Below, one piece after another: positions 28,097 to 37,181 of a DNA stretch of 64,000 nucleotides (position 1 is its first letter; every line of letters starts with the position of its first letter). The notes beneath the pieces were generated by a model, which ran no database searches, was not told the origin of the DNA, and saw only the letters and a program-made list of their open reading frames with translations. Both the position numbers and the translations under genes were made by a program. Source of the DNA: a virus; the IMG/VR virus record IMGVR_UViG_3300046791_000095, positions 1-64,000 of that record, one strand, 5' to 3'.

Positions 28097-28250
28097 TTGG
28101 AGTACCTCCCTTCGGCTTGGGAGCCTTCCGCTTCGCCTGCATCTCCTGGAAGTCCTTCGGCATGCGCGCCATCATCGTGCTGTCCACAGCCGCCATGCCT
28201 TTCTTCACCCGGTCCACGAGATTCATGACAGGGTTACTTCGCTTTGCCAT
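28086..28250 (-). CDS. NP-motif small protein (54 aa)
   Basis: MAKRSNPVMNLVDRVKK opens with the Lys/Arg-x-Asn-Pro-Val motif shared by five small genes at 45.0-46.1 kb. The rest is a basic amphipathic helix and a Lys/Pro-rich tail. It overlaps the holin start by 11 nt. Unknown role, possibly a minor virion protein. Confidence 0.55.
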   Translation of the reverse strand: MAKRSNPVMNLVDRVKKGMAAVDSTMMARMPKDFQEMQAKRKAPKPKGGTPSGS

Positions 28251-28252
28251 CA

Positions 28253-28468
28253 CTACCTCCGACGCTCGATCAAACGGTCGAGCTTGCTATCAATGCTCTT
28301 GAGAGACTTGTCGATCCCTTCCTGATGGTCTTCCAACACAGAGATACGGGTCTCGTGCTTCTCAGCCTTGCCAGAGAGGTTCGCACCCCAGGCAAGGATT
28401 ACTCCAAACAGCGCCGTGACGAGAGCCGTCACGATGGTTCTCACCAACCATCCGGGTAGAGCGTTCAT
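28253..28468 (-). CDS. Membrane protein with coiled coil (71 aa)
   Basis: N-terminal transmembrane helix (WLVRTIVTALVTALFGVILA, about residues 7-26) followed by a coiled coil (RISVLEDHQEGIDKSLKSID). RBS GGAGAAGCC. The topology fits an inner-membrane spanin or a holin accessory of XhlA-like type; it is short for an i-spanin. Position in the lysis cluster supports a lysis role. Confidence 0.6.
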   Translation of the reverse strand: MNALPGWLVRTIVTALVTALFGVILAWGANLSGKAEKHETRISVLEDHQEGIDKSLKSIDSKLDRLIERRR

Positions 28469-30717
28469 GGCTTCTCCGCAGGGGGCGTCAACGGAATCGT
28501 CTTCTGCCCCGCTTTCTTCGCTTGAGCGTAGGCTCCTTGGTTCGCCTTGATCCACGCGATCCTGGCCTTCATGCGCTCGGCCTTCACAAAGTTCCGTAGC
28601 ACGGCTTTCGCAGCCGCCTCTCCGAGGTTCTTCGTCTTGAGCATGGCCTTGGTCGCAGCAATCGTGTCGGCCTGCTGAATCAGCTTTGCGTACTCAGCCG
28701 CCTTCTCTCCTGGAACCTGGCCCTGAACTCCGATGAAAGGAATCTCCTCGTGCGCCGGCTTAGGCGCGTAGGTCTGGATACCGACACCAACAATCGCCGG
28801 CACGGAGAAAGCCAGGCCCTCGATCCCTCGATCCTTGATCACGTCGTACGTGTCCTGCATGGCCAGAGGAGTCACTCGCGTGAGCACCTCGTCGGTGAGG
28901 TCGAACTTCTTCCCCGCCATGTCCTTTCCGCGCAACCAGTCCGTCACGAACGATGCCACGGGGGCTTCCTTCGCGATGATGAAGTTGGTTGCCACGTCAA
29001 GACCGGTAGGAGCACCGAACTTCTCTCCGAGCTTCGAGACCACACCGGTCTCAGAGTTCATCCGGGACTGGGTCACAAGTTGCGTGAAGAGACGCATGAA
29101 CTGGAAGTGTCCACCACCGAGATCGAATCGAGTATTCCCAACGCGAATCTTACCTGCATCCGGGTTGCGGAAATCCCACGTCACCTTCGCTCCGCCCATC
29201 GCAGCCAGAGACACGAGCCCGTACACGATGGCCGCTGCCGACATGCTCGCCTTGATGGCCTGCTGTCGAACGAACGGATTCATCTTGTAGTAGTAGTACG
29301 GATTGAACGTCTGGAAACGTGCAACCGCAAGTCGAGGGGAGAACAGGACCGAGGAGAGAACTCCTGGGTTGAAGTTTCTACCACCACGCCCGCTACTCGT
29401 GTTGATCCACTCAGCGAGGGAGGCGGTGAATTCCGGGTCGCTCACATCCACACCAGCCGCCGTCGCCTCCTTCAAGGAGTTCGAAAAGATGTCGAGACGG
29501 AGACGGTTGAGGAACGTCGTATACGCCTGTTCCGAGGACCTCACAAGGGGACCTAGAAGAGGAACGCGCTCAGCCAGTTGTGACTGGAACGCTTCTTCCC
29601 GAGGAGCGAGCTTCGAGTGAATGTCGGTCAGGGCAAGGCCCGCCTCCTGAGCAGCAGGGAAGTCCGGGTGCTGCCGGATGTAGCTCTGGCTCTCCAAGTA
29701 CTTCTCTGGGCTCCAAGCCTGAATCATCGGCGCCATGTTCGCCCAGTACTCCGGGCGTGCGATCATCAGGAGACCCTGCCGACCCGGGGCTGAGAGGTCT
29801 GCACTCGACATGATGGCGCGAGGTACACCTAGAGCCTGACCAGCAACGTCCATCAGAGTGCCGGGCTTCTGCGCATCGGCCCACGCATCGAATCGGTCCA
29901 CAACTTCCCGGATGTGTCGGGGAAGAGGAACCGTGTCGATCTCGGACTGGTTGTGGTAGTCCTGCACGTTCTGCGACCACTGTTCATTCGGAACCTTGAG
30001 AGCCCTCCACTGGGCAGCCTGCGCTTCCAGACCGCTCATGTAGTCGAGTGCCCGCTGCCACTCGGGAGTCTCGCCCGGCTTCGCGTTGACACTGTCCGAA
30101 TCGTGAAGTGCCTTGATCTGTTCAAGGGCTGCGTCGATACGAGGACCATCCTGGGACTCCATCGAGACAGCAAACTCGTTCCACGCTGCAACCTGTTGCT
30201 GCTTTGCAGCGGCTACCAAGGACGGCTTGAGAGGCGCCGGCTTGGCGGGCGGAAGAGACGAGGTCGTCTCGGGGACTTCCACGCTCTGCGCCTGCTGCTT
30301 CGGACCAGTGTCCTTGTTGACTCTGATCGTGGTGACATCTGGGTCTTTCGGCGTGTTCGATCCGATGAACATCGTCTTGAGTGCTTCCTGAACTTCTGGG
30401 TCCTGATCCACCTTCTGCTGAAGGAAATTCTGAGTCTTCTCCCACACAGGCACACTAATATCGCGAACATGCGTTACCCCAGTCGTCTTGGCCTCCTGAA
30501 GTGCAGCATGCCCGCGAAGATAGTCGTGGATGAGAGGAACCTGCTTCTCGGGAGTCGAAAGCGGGCCTAGCCAGCGTTCAACGTCGGTTGGAGCGTGCGC
30601 CGTGCCACCACGGATCGCGCCCTTCCCTGTTCCCTCGGCAGCTTTCCCAGACTCACCGATCTTGCCGGTGGCCCCGATGAGGTCTGAGATGCTCTTGATA
30701 AGCGGTTCGAAGTTCAT
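28465..30717 (-). CDS. Internal virion / polyvalent-type protein (750 aa)
   Basis: Large protein with a disordered Gly/Ala-rich N-terminus, helical middle regions, a segment rich in aromatic and Pro residues (FQTFNPYYYYKMNPFVRQQA) and a short hydrophobic region (ASMSAAAIVYGLVSLAAMGG). The C-terminal part resembles large polyvalent protein associated regions of phages. ATGA overlap with the 1433-residue gene. In podoviruses such genes encode inner-core proteins ejected with DNA. Exact function inferred from place and size. Confidence 0.65.
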   Translation of the reverse strand: MNFEPLIKSISDLIGATGKIGESGKAAEGTGKGAIRGGTAHAPTDVERWLGPLSTPEKQVPLIHDYLRGHAALQEAKTTGVTHVRDISVPVWEKTQNFLQQKVDQDPEVQEALKTMFIGSNTPKDPDVTTIRVNKDTGPKQQAQSVEVPETTSSLPPAKPAPLKPSLVAAAKQQQVAAWNEFAVSMESQDGPRIDAALEQIKALHDSDSVNAKPGETPEWQRALDYMSGLEAQAAQWRALKVPNEQWSQNVQDYHNQSEIDTVPLPRHIREVVDRFDAWADAQKPGTLMDVAGQALGVPRAIMSSADLSAPGRQGLLMIARPEYWANMAPMIQAWSPEKYLESQSYIRQHPDFPAAQEAGLALTDIHSKLAPREEAFQSQLAERVPLLGPLVRSSEQAYTTFLNRLRLDIFSNSLKEATAAGVDVSDPEFTASLAEWINTSSGRGGRNFNPGVLSSVLFSPRLAVARFQTFNPYYYYKMNPFVRQQAIKASMSAAAIVYGLVSLAAMGGAKVTWDFRNPDAGKIRVGNTRFDLGGGHFQFMRLFTQLVTQSRMNSETGVVSKLGEKFGAPTGLDVATNFIIAKEAPVASFVTDWLRGKDMAGKKFDLTDEVLTRVTPLAMQDTYDVIKDRGIEGLAFSVPAIVGVGIQTYAPKPAHEEIPFIGVQGQVPGEKAAEYAKLIQQADTIAATKAMLKTKNLGEAAAKAVLRNFVKAERMKARIAWIKANQGAYAQAKKAGQKTIPLTPPAEKP

Positions 30718-33700
30718 TTCTTCTCCTCGGTACGAAGTAGATCATTGAGAGACTCGTAGAGCTTCGACTCATGAGTGCCATCCATCGAGGTAACGATACC
30801 TCGGAAGTGACGGCCCTTCTGCATCGTCGCAAGAGTCTGGCGGACTGCTCCACTGGGCTCAGCACCCAACTGGGCAGTCACCTGATTGTTGAAGAGTTGG
30901 ACACGCACGAAACCACGCTGTAGCATTGCGTGATTGTCCCATCGACCCAGGCCCTTGTAGCCTGTGTCCTTCTCCTTGATCTTCAGTGCCTTGACGACTC
31001 GATCCGAAACGTCTTCGTGATCCAGCACCGAGTACAGCTTCCCGTCTGGAGCAACCCAGTAGGGAGTTGATCGGGCTGACTTCACCGGAAGCTTCGAGGG
31101 ATCAACCTGAGCGCCCCTGTTCTTCAGGATTGCCGTGGCCGTTTTCTTCTCCTGTGCAGACGTATCGACGGCCTGAACAAAGCCCCGCTCGTCCTTCAGG
31201 ATGTCGCCGACATTCAGACTACCGGAGTTCCCAAGCGTCTTGTTGACGTAGGCCCGAGCGCGATTCATCTGCTGCTTGTGCCACGCGTCACGCTTGAGGA
31301 AGTCCGTAGGCGGAAGGAACTGCTTCCCGTTCACGGAAGGATCGTAGCCGGTGTTGATGTTCTGCTCCCAGGCCCCACCCTCACCAAGCTTGGCGATGGC
31401 GAAGTTCCGGTTGAGCCGGCCCAGTTCGAGCGCCTTGGCTTCATCAGGAACCATGATGTTCAGATCGATGGAGAAGTTGCCCGACGGCTTTTCACCGTTG
31501 GACTCCTGCCACACACCAATCGTAGGCTTGAGACCTCGATCTTCCATCTCCTTGATCAGGGGCTTCACGTCATCCCGGAACTTCAGGAGCCGTGCAGGGT
31601 AGAGGTGATTGCGTGCCGTCGAGTTGCTAACGAGCGAGACCACGTAGCCCTTGTGAGCCGCAGGCTCAAAGGAGACAGGATCGAACGTATGACCAGACGG
31701 TGCTTCTGGATCAGCTTCCCAGTCACCCGTCTTCTTGTCTTTCACGATGCCTCTACGGACGGGCTCCAGAGACTGATACAGATTCTGCATCATCTGAAGA
31801 TGACCTTCCGTTTCCTTGGCGTACTGCTCTGGAGTGAGTCCCCCGAGCTTGCGCTCGACGAGGTCTTCCAGTGGCCGGGCAGAGCCGGTCTTGGTCGAGA
31901 GTTGCCGACCACCCTTTGCTTCCTTCGTCTGGATCGAACGAACTCGTGCGCCTTCCCAGATAGCAGCCTGGAACTGGCGTGGAGTCATTCCATTATCACG
32001 CGCGAGATCACGGACAACCCGTTCGTAGATTCGGTAGTCCTTCTCTCGAAGAGCACCGCCCTTGTCCTTCAGACCAAGCGCGTCGATCATCCAACGGTCG
32101 AGGACTACAGCATTCGAATCACCACGGAGTGCGCGTAGGAAGTTCTCGATCTTGGTGAACTCACCGAGATTCTCTCCCTTGACGCCCCGCTCAAGCTGAC
32201 CCACCATCGACTGACCACGGAAGCCCGTGAAGGGCATTCCCATCTTCCACTGCGAGAAAGCCTTGAGGGCCATCGCAGCACCAGACTCGGTCTGACCATT
32301 GGCAGAAGTGATCGCGAGGAAGCGCAGGAACATATCGGCATCTTCACCGAATCGCTCCTTAGCCCAGTCGGCCGTGCGCTCGTACCAGCCCATTCCATAC
32401 TTGCCAGACTCGTGGAGCGCCATCAACTCGTCGAGGTTCTTCTCGGCGGTTCCAGTCTCCTTGAACATCCGGACGAAGTGTTTCTGTGCCGTGTCGATCA
32501 GCTTGTCGAGGAAAGGTTTGACGACCTCTCCCCACTTCTGAACTGCCCACGTTGCGATCTCTTCACGAGACCGAAGACGTTTGCTGAACGAGTCAGCCGC
32601 GAGTTCGAGAGCGTAGTCGCCGATGAGGCTTGGATCGAAACCAGAGTTCAGTCGGCCAGTCTTCTGGGCGATGCGCTGACGTGCTCCTTCAGCCGCCTTC
32701 TCCAGAGCTTCGGCCACCTTGGTCTGGTGCTCACCGATAGGCTCACGGACAAGCTTCGCAGTTGCTAGGTTGCCCTCAGGAATCTTGGTCGTCTCAACGA
32801 CCTTGAATCCCCGAGCCTCATACCACGGAATGACCTTCTCCAGTGGAATGCGACCACCCTTGATCCCTGGTGGGGGAACAAGGTCAGTCTCGATCTTCAC
32901 AGCATGGCGATCAGCCGCCTTCACGATCTCTTCTAGATCACCCGCAGTACCACCTGGCTTGCCCACCTTCGTGAGCTTGGTGATCTTGAGGTTGCCTTCC
33001 GGCGTAGCCTCGACAGCAGAGTGAGGAAGTCCCTCAAGAGACTTCGCTGCTGCATGAGCGGGACTTTGTGCAGCGGATGCTTCAGGAGATGAAACCGCCT
33101 GTTGTGCAGGTTCAGACGGCTTCAGGACGCTCTCCTCCTTCGGAGGTGCGCTTGGGGCTGCTCCCTCGGTTGGTTTCTCAACCGGAACTGGAGCAGGAGC
33201 AACAGGAGCCGCTGGAGCCACCGGCTTCACTGGCTTCGTCTTCGCCGGCTTCTCTGGTGCTGGTGGAGCAGGAGGTGCCGTTACAGCCGGCTCAACCTTG
33301 GCCTTCGGCTCTAGGCGTGGTGCGATCTCCTCGGGAGGAGGAAGAGGCCGACCGCCTCTTTCGAGAGGACCGAGCGGCTGACCCGGAGTCACAGTTGGTG
33401 CTGGCTCCGTTGGAGCATTGCTCGCGAGTTCCAGAGGAACCGGTGCGCTCGTTGGAGCGGGCGTCCCTTCCAAGCCCTCCATCCGAGGGAGCCCCGGACG
33501 TTCGACAGGGGCCTGCACTGGAGCAGGGGCATTCGGTTCGAGGGCTCCTTCGACAGGAGTACCACCCGAGACACCTTCCGCAGGAAGATTGACGTTACCT
33601 TTCAGAGCTACATTGGCGTCCTGATAGAGCTTGATCTGATCGGCGATCTTGGTAGCCGCACGTAGACCCGCCTCACTCATGACGGCGTTTTCACCGTGGC

Positions 33701-35015
33701 GAGACTGGATGATCGTCGTTGCGATGTCGGCCGGATCACCTTCGAGCGGGACACGAGAGGTATGTGGGTTGAACGTGTCGGCCGTCTTCGAGATGGCAGC
33801 CCGGAGTTCGTTCTCGCCCTTGACAGCCATGTCGCGCTGCTTGGCGTTGTACTCCTGCCAGCCCTTGAGACGTGCGTTGTCAACTTCAGCCTGGGCCGCA
33901 GTCTCGATGAACTTCTTCTTCAGGACTGCCTTGCCGACCGTGGCGCCGAGGCCGGCTTCGAGAGTACCGGCAGTAGCACCGATGATAGCACCACCGGCAG
34001 CGCCCATCTTGGCGCCTTCGATACCGCCCTTCACGAGGGCCTGCCCGATCTCCTGTGGGGTCTTGTTTTCCGCAGCCGCCTGTACGCCGTGCTCGATAGC
34101 TCCCTGAACACCGATGGCCGGAGCACCGACGATGGCGCCGGTCTTGATGTGCGAAGCAACTCGTGCAATAGCAGAAGGAGCCTTGACAGCCGCAGCCCGT
34201 GCAGCGGGGGCTAGGCCAAGACGCTCCATTCCCTTAGTGAGCACACCCTCGATTGCGGGCGCACCGACACCGAGGAAGAAAGCATCGGTCGCAGCGTGCG
34301 CCGGCTCCTGAACAGTGGCAGCCTGCTGAGCTTGGGCAACCTGCTCGTCGATGGACTCGGTCGTCTTCTGGTATCCGCTCGCGACGTTCTGCGCGCGGTT
34401 ACGAGCTTCCTGCATGATCTGATCGTCAGAGTAACCACGAGCAGACAGGCCGGGCTGGAGCTTGGTGAAGTACTCCTGAGCTTTCTCGTCCACGTTCGGA
34501 ACGGGAAGTTCAGATGCCGTCTTCTCCAGAGCCTGCGCGGTCTGCGTATCAACAGCCGCATTGATCGCGTGACCGCCGAGGAACGCAGCCTGTGAGACGA
34601 AGGGAATGGACTTCGACACAGTTGCAGCCGCAGCCTTCGTAGCAGGTAGTACGGCTGCTGCAACCTTAGGAAGCTCAGGAACGAGGAATGGAACGATGCC
34701 CTTCCCGAATTCCTTGGCGCCCTCGGCGACCTTCTCTCCAGCGCCCTGCACCTTCTCACCGAGAGTCTCGGTTGGGGCAGCAGGGGCTGCGTAGTTCTTC
34801 CCGTAGACTTCCTCCAGCTTCTTGCCGTAGTCCTCGGGCTTCATGTCCTTGCCGAAACGAGAGTAGTGGCGCTGAATGACCTCCTGATCCGAGAGGCCGG
34901 AGAAGTCGAACTCGTCCGCAAACTTCTTGCGGATACCTTCCGCGATGAACTTCTTCTTCGCGGTCGGCTCATCGACTTCCTGGTATTGCTTCAGGCGATC
35001 TTCGAAGGTGGCCAT
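30714..35015 (-). CDS. Giant multidomain internal virion protein (1433 aa)
   Basis: Residues 1-90 are helical; 90-350 are Ala/Gly-rich with amphipathic or hydrophobic helices; 460-680 are Pro/Ala-rich and disordered. Around 690-770 is a small domain with LEKVIPWYEARGFKVVETTK, resembling the end of a GNAT acyltransferase fold. Around 830-1080 a helical domain (MGWYERTADWAKERFGEDAD, VVLDRWMIDALG) recalls DUF7178-type phage domains. The C-terminus has further alpha/beta segments. The mosaic fits a polyvalent protein injected with the genome. Catalytic roles are not shown. Confidence 0.65.
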   Translation of the reverse strand: MATFEDRLKQYQEVDEPTAKKKFIAEGIRKKFADEFDFSGLSDQEVIQRHYSRFGKDMKPEDYGKKLEEVYGKNYAAPAAPTETLGEKVQGAGEKVAEGAKEFGKGIVPFLVPELPKVAAAVLPATKAAAATVSKSIPFVSQAAFLGGHAINAAVDTQTAQALEKTASELPVPNVDEKAQEYFTKLQPGLSARGYSDDQIMQEARNRAQNVASGYQKTTESIDEQVAQAQQAATVQEPAHAATDAFFLGVGAPAIEGVLTKGMERLGLAPAARAAAVKAPSAIARVASHIKTGAIVGAPAIGVQGAIEHGVQAAAENKTPQEIGQALVKGGIEGAKMGAAGGAIIGATAGTLEAGLGATVGKAVLKKKFIETAAQAEVDNARLKGWQEYNAKQRDMAVKGENELRAAISKTADTFNPHTSRVPLEGDPADIATTIIQSRHGENAVMSEAGLRAATKIADQIKLYQDANVALKGNVNLPAEGVSGGTPVEGALEPNAPAPVQAPVERPGLPRMEGLEGTPAPTSAPVPLELASNAPTEPAPTVTPGQPLGPLERGGRPLPPPEEIAPRLEPKAKVEPAVTAPPAPPAPEKPAKTKPVKPVAPAAPVAPAPVPVEKPTEGAAPSAPPKEESVLKPSEPAQQAVSSPEASAAQSPAHAAAKSLEGLPHSAVEATPEGNLKITKLTKVGKPGGTAGDLEEIVKAADRHAVKIETDLVPPPGIKGGRIPLEKVIPWYEARGFKVVETTKIPEGNLATAKLVREPIGEHQTKVAEALEKAAEGARQRIAQKTGRLNSGFDPSLIGDYALELAADSFSKRLRSREEIATWAVQKWGEVVKPFLDKLIDTAQKHFVRMFKETGTAEKNLDELMALHESGKYGMGWYERTADWAKERFGEDADMFLRFLAITSANGQTESGAAMALKAFSQWKMGMPFTGFRGQSMVGQLERGVKGENLGEFTKIENFLRALRGDSNAVVLDRWMIDALGLKDKGGALREKDYRIYERVVRDLARDNGMTPRQFQAAIWEGARVRSIQTKEAKGGRQLSTKTGSARPLEDLVERKLGGLTPEQYAKETEGHLQMMQNLYQSLEPVRRGIVKDKKTGDWEADPEAPSGHTFDPVSFEPAAHKGYVVSLVSNSTARNHLYPARLLKFRDDVKPLIKEMEDRGLKPTIGVWQESNGEKPSGNFSIDLNIMVPDEAKALELGRLNRNFAIAKLGEGGAWEQNINTGYDPSVNGKQFLPPTDFLKRDAWHKQQMNRARAYVNKTLGNSGSLNVGDILKDERGFVQAVDTSAQEKKTATAILKNRGAQVDPSKLPVKSARSTPYWVAPDGKLYSVLDHEDVSDRVVKALKIKEKDTGYKGLGRWDNHAMLQRGFVRVQLFNNQVTAQLGAEPSGAVRQTLATMQKGRHFRGIVTSMDGTHESKLYESLNDLLRTEEKK

Positions 35016-35027
35016 CAGAACTCCTCG

Positions 35028-36170
35028 TTAGAACTGCTCTTTCGTAGCAGCCTTGGGTTGGCGACGCTTGGTAGGGTGAGTCCGGAGGTATGTCTCGGAA
35101 CTTCCATCTCCGTACTGCTGATCGTGGAACATCTCCGCGAGATGCTCGACCATTGCGGTGATCGAGTCGAGATCAGCCGGAGTGTACTCCTTGGTGAGAT
35201 CGCGAGGACCTAGGAGGCGAGCAACAGCCTTCGCCGACTCCTTCTGGAACTGCTGAAGGAACGAACCAGAGAGACCATGAGTCTCACCAATCGCGTTGGT
35301 CCGAATCTCCGCCGTGCGCTTCATCGCATCAGCACGGATGTTCGCGCGCTTGGTCTGACCTTCCTGGGTCACTTCCTGCTTCCGTAGATCACGCTCGTGC
35401 GAGAGCGCAGCCTCATCAGACTTGAGCAACGCGAGCTTCTCCTGCTCCGCGAGAGCCTTCTTCCAGTTGCCTTCCGCCTCGGCATCCTTGGCGGTCTGCT
35501 CGTGCATCTTCATCCTGAGAGCCAGACGAGACTGGAATCCCTCGTCACTGCGCGCCTGCTTCTCATTGACGCCCTTCTCATACTCGGCGAGGTTGCTCCG
35601 TCCGGACTGACGAACAGCCGGATTGAAGTCCCCCAGAGCGAGGGCTGCCCGAGCTAGAGGGCTGCCCTGAGGACGCTCGTCTTCATGCTGCTTGAGTTCA
35701 GCGAGCGACTGCTGATACTCCTTCTGAAAGTCGCGGCCCGGGTGGGCCTGACTGTAGATCGCATCGAGATCGGTGAACGCCTTGTGGATGTCCTGCTTGT
35801 GCTGGTACTCTTCCGCCGCACGCGCGTACTTGTCCGCACCACCGTCGCCCTGAAATTCCGGAGCATTCTGATCGGGTGCAGGACCAATATCAGGAAGAGA
35901 GAAACCCTTAGGGGCTGGTGCAGTCGGAGCCGCAGCCGGAGCCGCACCACCAGCAGCCGGAACTGGAGCAGGCGCTCCCTCGCTTGGTGCCGTGGGCGAC
36001 TGCGCCTGAACTTGTGCATCTGGGTTGGGAGCCACGATTGGGACGGGAGAGGCCGCCTGAGCTTGTGGGCCGGCGACAGACTCGTCGAGCTTACGCGAAG
36101 CGTTCTGAACGGCACGTCCGACAGAGGCAACGCCCTTGCCGGCACTACGAAGGATGCTTGAGAAACCCAT
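35028..36170 (-). CDS. Coiled-coil internal virion protein (380 aa)
   Basis: A Pro/Ala-rich disordered N-terminal third is followed by a long charged coiled coil (about residues 120-290, such as AKDAEAEGNWKKALAEQEKL) and a compact C-terminus. Such proteins form inner cores or ejection components in podoviruses. It is co-oriented with the two giant proteins. Confidence 0.6.
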   Translation of the reverse strand: MGFSSILRSAGKGVASVGRAVQNASRKLDESVAGPQAQAASPVPIVAPNPDAQVQAQSPTAPSEGAPAPVPAAGGAAPAAAPTAPAPKGFSLPDIGPAPDQNAPEFQGDGGADKYARAAEEYQHKQDIHKAFTDLDAIYSQAHPGRDFQKEYQQSLAELKQHEDERPQGSPLARAALALGDFNPAVRQSGRSNLAEYEKGVNEKQARSDEGFQSRLALRMKMHEQTAKDAEAEGNWKKALAEQEKLALLKSDEAALSHERDLRKQEVTQEGQTKRANIRADAMKRTAEIRTNAIGETHGLSGSFLQQFQKESAKAVARLLGPRDLTKEYTPADLDSITAMVEHLAEMFHDQQYGDGSSETYLRTHPTKRRQPKAATKEQF

Positions 36171-36174
36171 GTGA

Positions 36175-36783
36175 TTACCCCTGCTCTCCTGGCTTTTTCG
36201 TCTGCTTCTTCATCATGGAACCGAGACCGCCAGCACCAGCAGCGCCAGCCGCTGCCGAGAGCTTTTGCCAAATGTCTGGTTCAGCGTTGCGAGCCGCGTT
36301 GTTGGCAAGAGCCAAGTCCTGATAGCCTGCGTTCTGCTGTGCAGCAATCGGTAGGGCTGCCTGCCAGACGTTGGCCTTGACTCCGCGCTCCAAGCCGGCC
36401 TGAGCCTGTGGAGCCGCAGCCGCAGCGAAGTCGCTAGCCCCTGAAGAGGCACCCGTGTCGGGAGAGAGACCCGAGGCCGCAGCGTTGCTCGCGAGGTTGG
36501 TCTGTAGCTCCTGTCCCTGTGTCGCGGCCGAAGAGAGCAACTGCTGGCCGTACGGAGAGTTCAGGATGAAGTTCGAGAGCTTCTGCGCATCACCCGCGAC
36601 CGCAGCCGGACCGTACTTCGCCTTCAGTTCTTCGGGATCGATGTACTTGTTCTTCTTGCCGAAGATACCCCCGAGGGCGTTGAGGATGTACGGGGAAGCC
36701 ATGAGAGCAGCCTGAATGAAGCCGCCCTCTCCGGACGCGAGACCGTCCCACGCGAAGAACTTCTTGATGAGATTTCGGATCAT
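36175..36783 (-). CDS. Ala-rich internal virion protein (202 aa)
   Basis: N-terminal amphipathic segment (GFIQAALMASPYILNALGGI), a central Ala/Gln-rich helical region and a Gly/Lys tail (SMMKKQTKKPGEQG). The size, composition and position before the coiled-coil protein resemble P22 gp7- or T7 gp14-like ejection proteins. Sequence identity is not shown. Confidence 0.6.
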   Translation of the reverse strand: MIRNLIKKFFAWDGLASGEGGFIQAALMASPYILNALGGIFGKKNKYIDPEELKAKYGPAAVAGDAQKLSNFILNSPYGQQLLSSAATQGQELQTNLASNAAASGLSPDTGASSGASDFAAAAAPQAQAGLERGVKANVWQAALPIAAQQNAGYQDLALANNAARNAEPDIWQKLSAAAGAAGAGGLGSMMKKQTKKPGEQG

Positions 36784-36791
36784 GATGCCTC

Positions 36792-37172
36792 TTACGCGGA
36801 CGTGTAACCGAACACGTCTACAGTGACCGTGATGGCTGCACCGGTCGTGGTCGTGAGGACGACAGCAGTTGCGGCTGCGATCTCAGTTCCTTGCACTGGG
36901 GTTTGGGGAGTCGCTGCGGCCGAGTCAGCACCAACGCAGACGTAGCCCGTGTTGGCCGTGATGAGGTTCGCGAGTGAGATCGTTCCTGGGAATCCCGTAC
37001 AACTGATGTTCGTGGCGGCTGCTGCTGTGGCTGACGGGTCGCGGAACACGATGTGCGTGATTCGGGTGACCTTTCCAGCCGGAGTCGTGAAGAGCGTTGG
37101 ATTCGCCCCCGTGGCAATCGAACCTGTGAATGAGCCAAGGAGTGAGATGCTCTTGTCTTTCAGAGATGGCAT
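36792..37172 (-). CDS. Beta-rich structural protein (126 aa)
   Basis: Almost entirely Ala, Thr, Gly and Val with alternating hydrophobic strands (AVVLTTTTGAAITVTVDVFG), typical of a small virion beta-sandwich. It resembles in style the protein next to the capsid gene. It may be a tail or head accessory. No family. Confidence 0.55.
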   Translation of the reverse strand: MPSLKDKSISLLGSFTGSIATGANPTLFTTPAGKVTRITHIVFRDPSATAAAATNISCTGFPGTISLANLITANTGYVCVGADSAAATPQTPVQGTEIAAATAVVLTTTTGAAITVTVDVFGYTSA

Positions 37173-37181
37173 GAGGCTCTC

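Noticed and set aside
31278-32138. 286-codon plus-strand open frame inside the giant virion gene
   Set aside because: Antisense shadow of a gene with clear protein character; no RBS or promoter.
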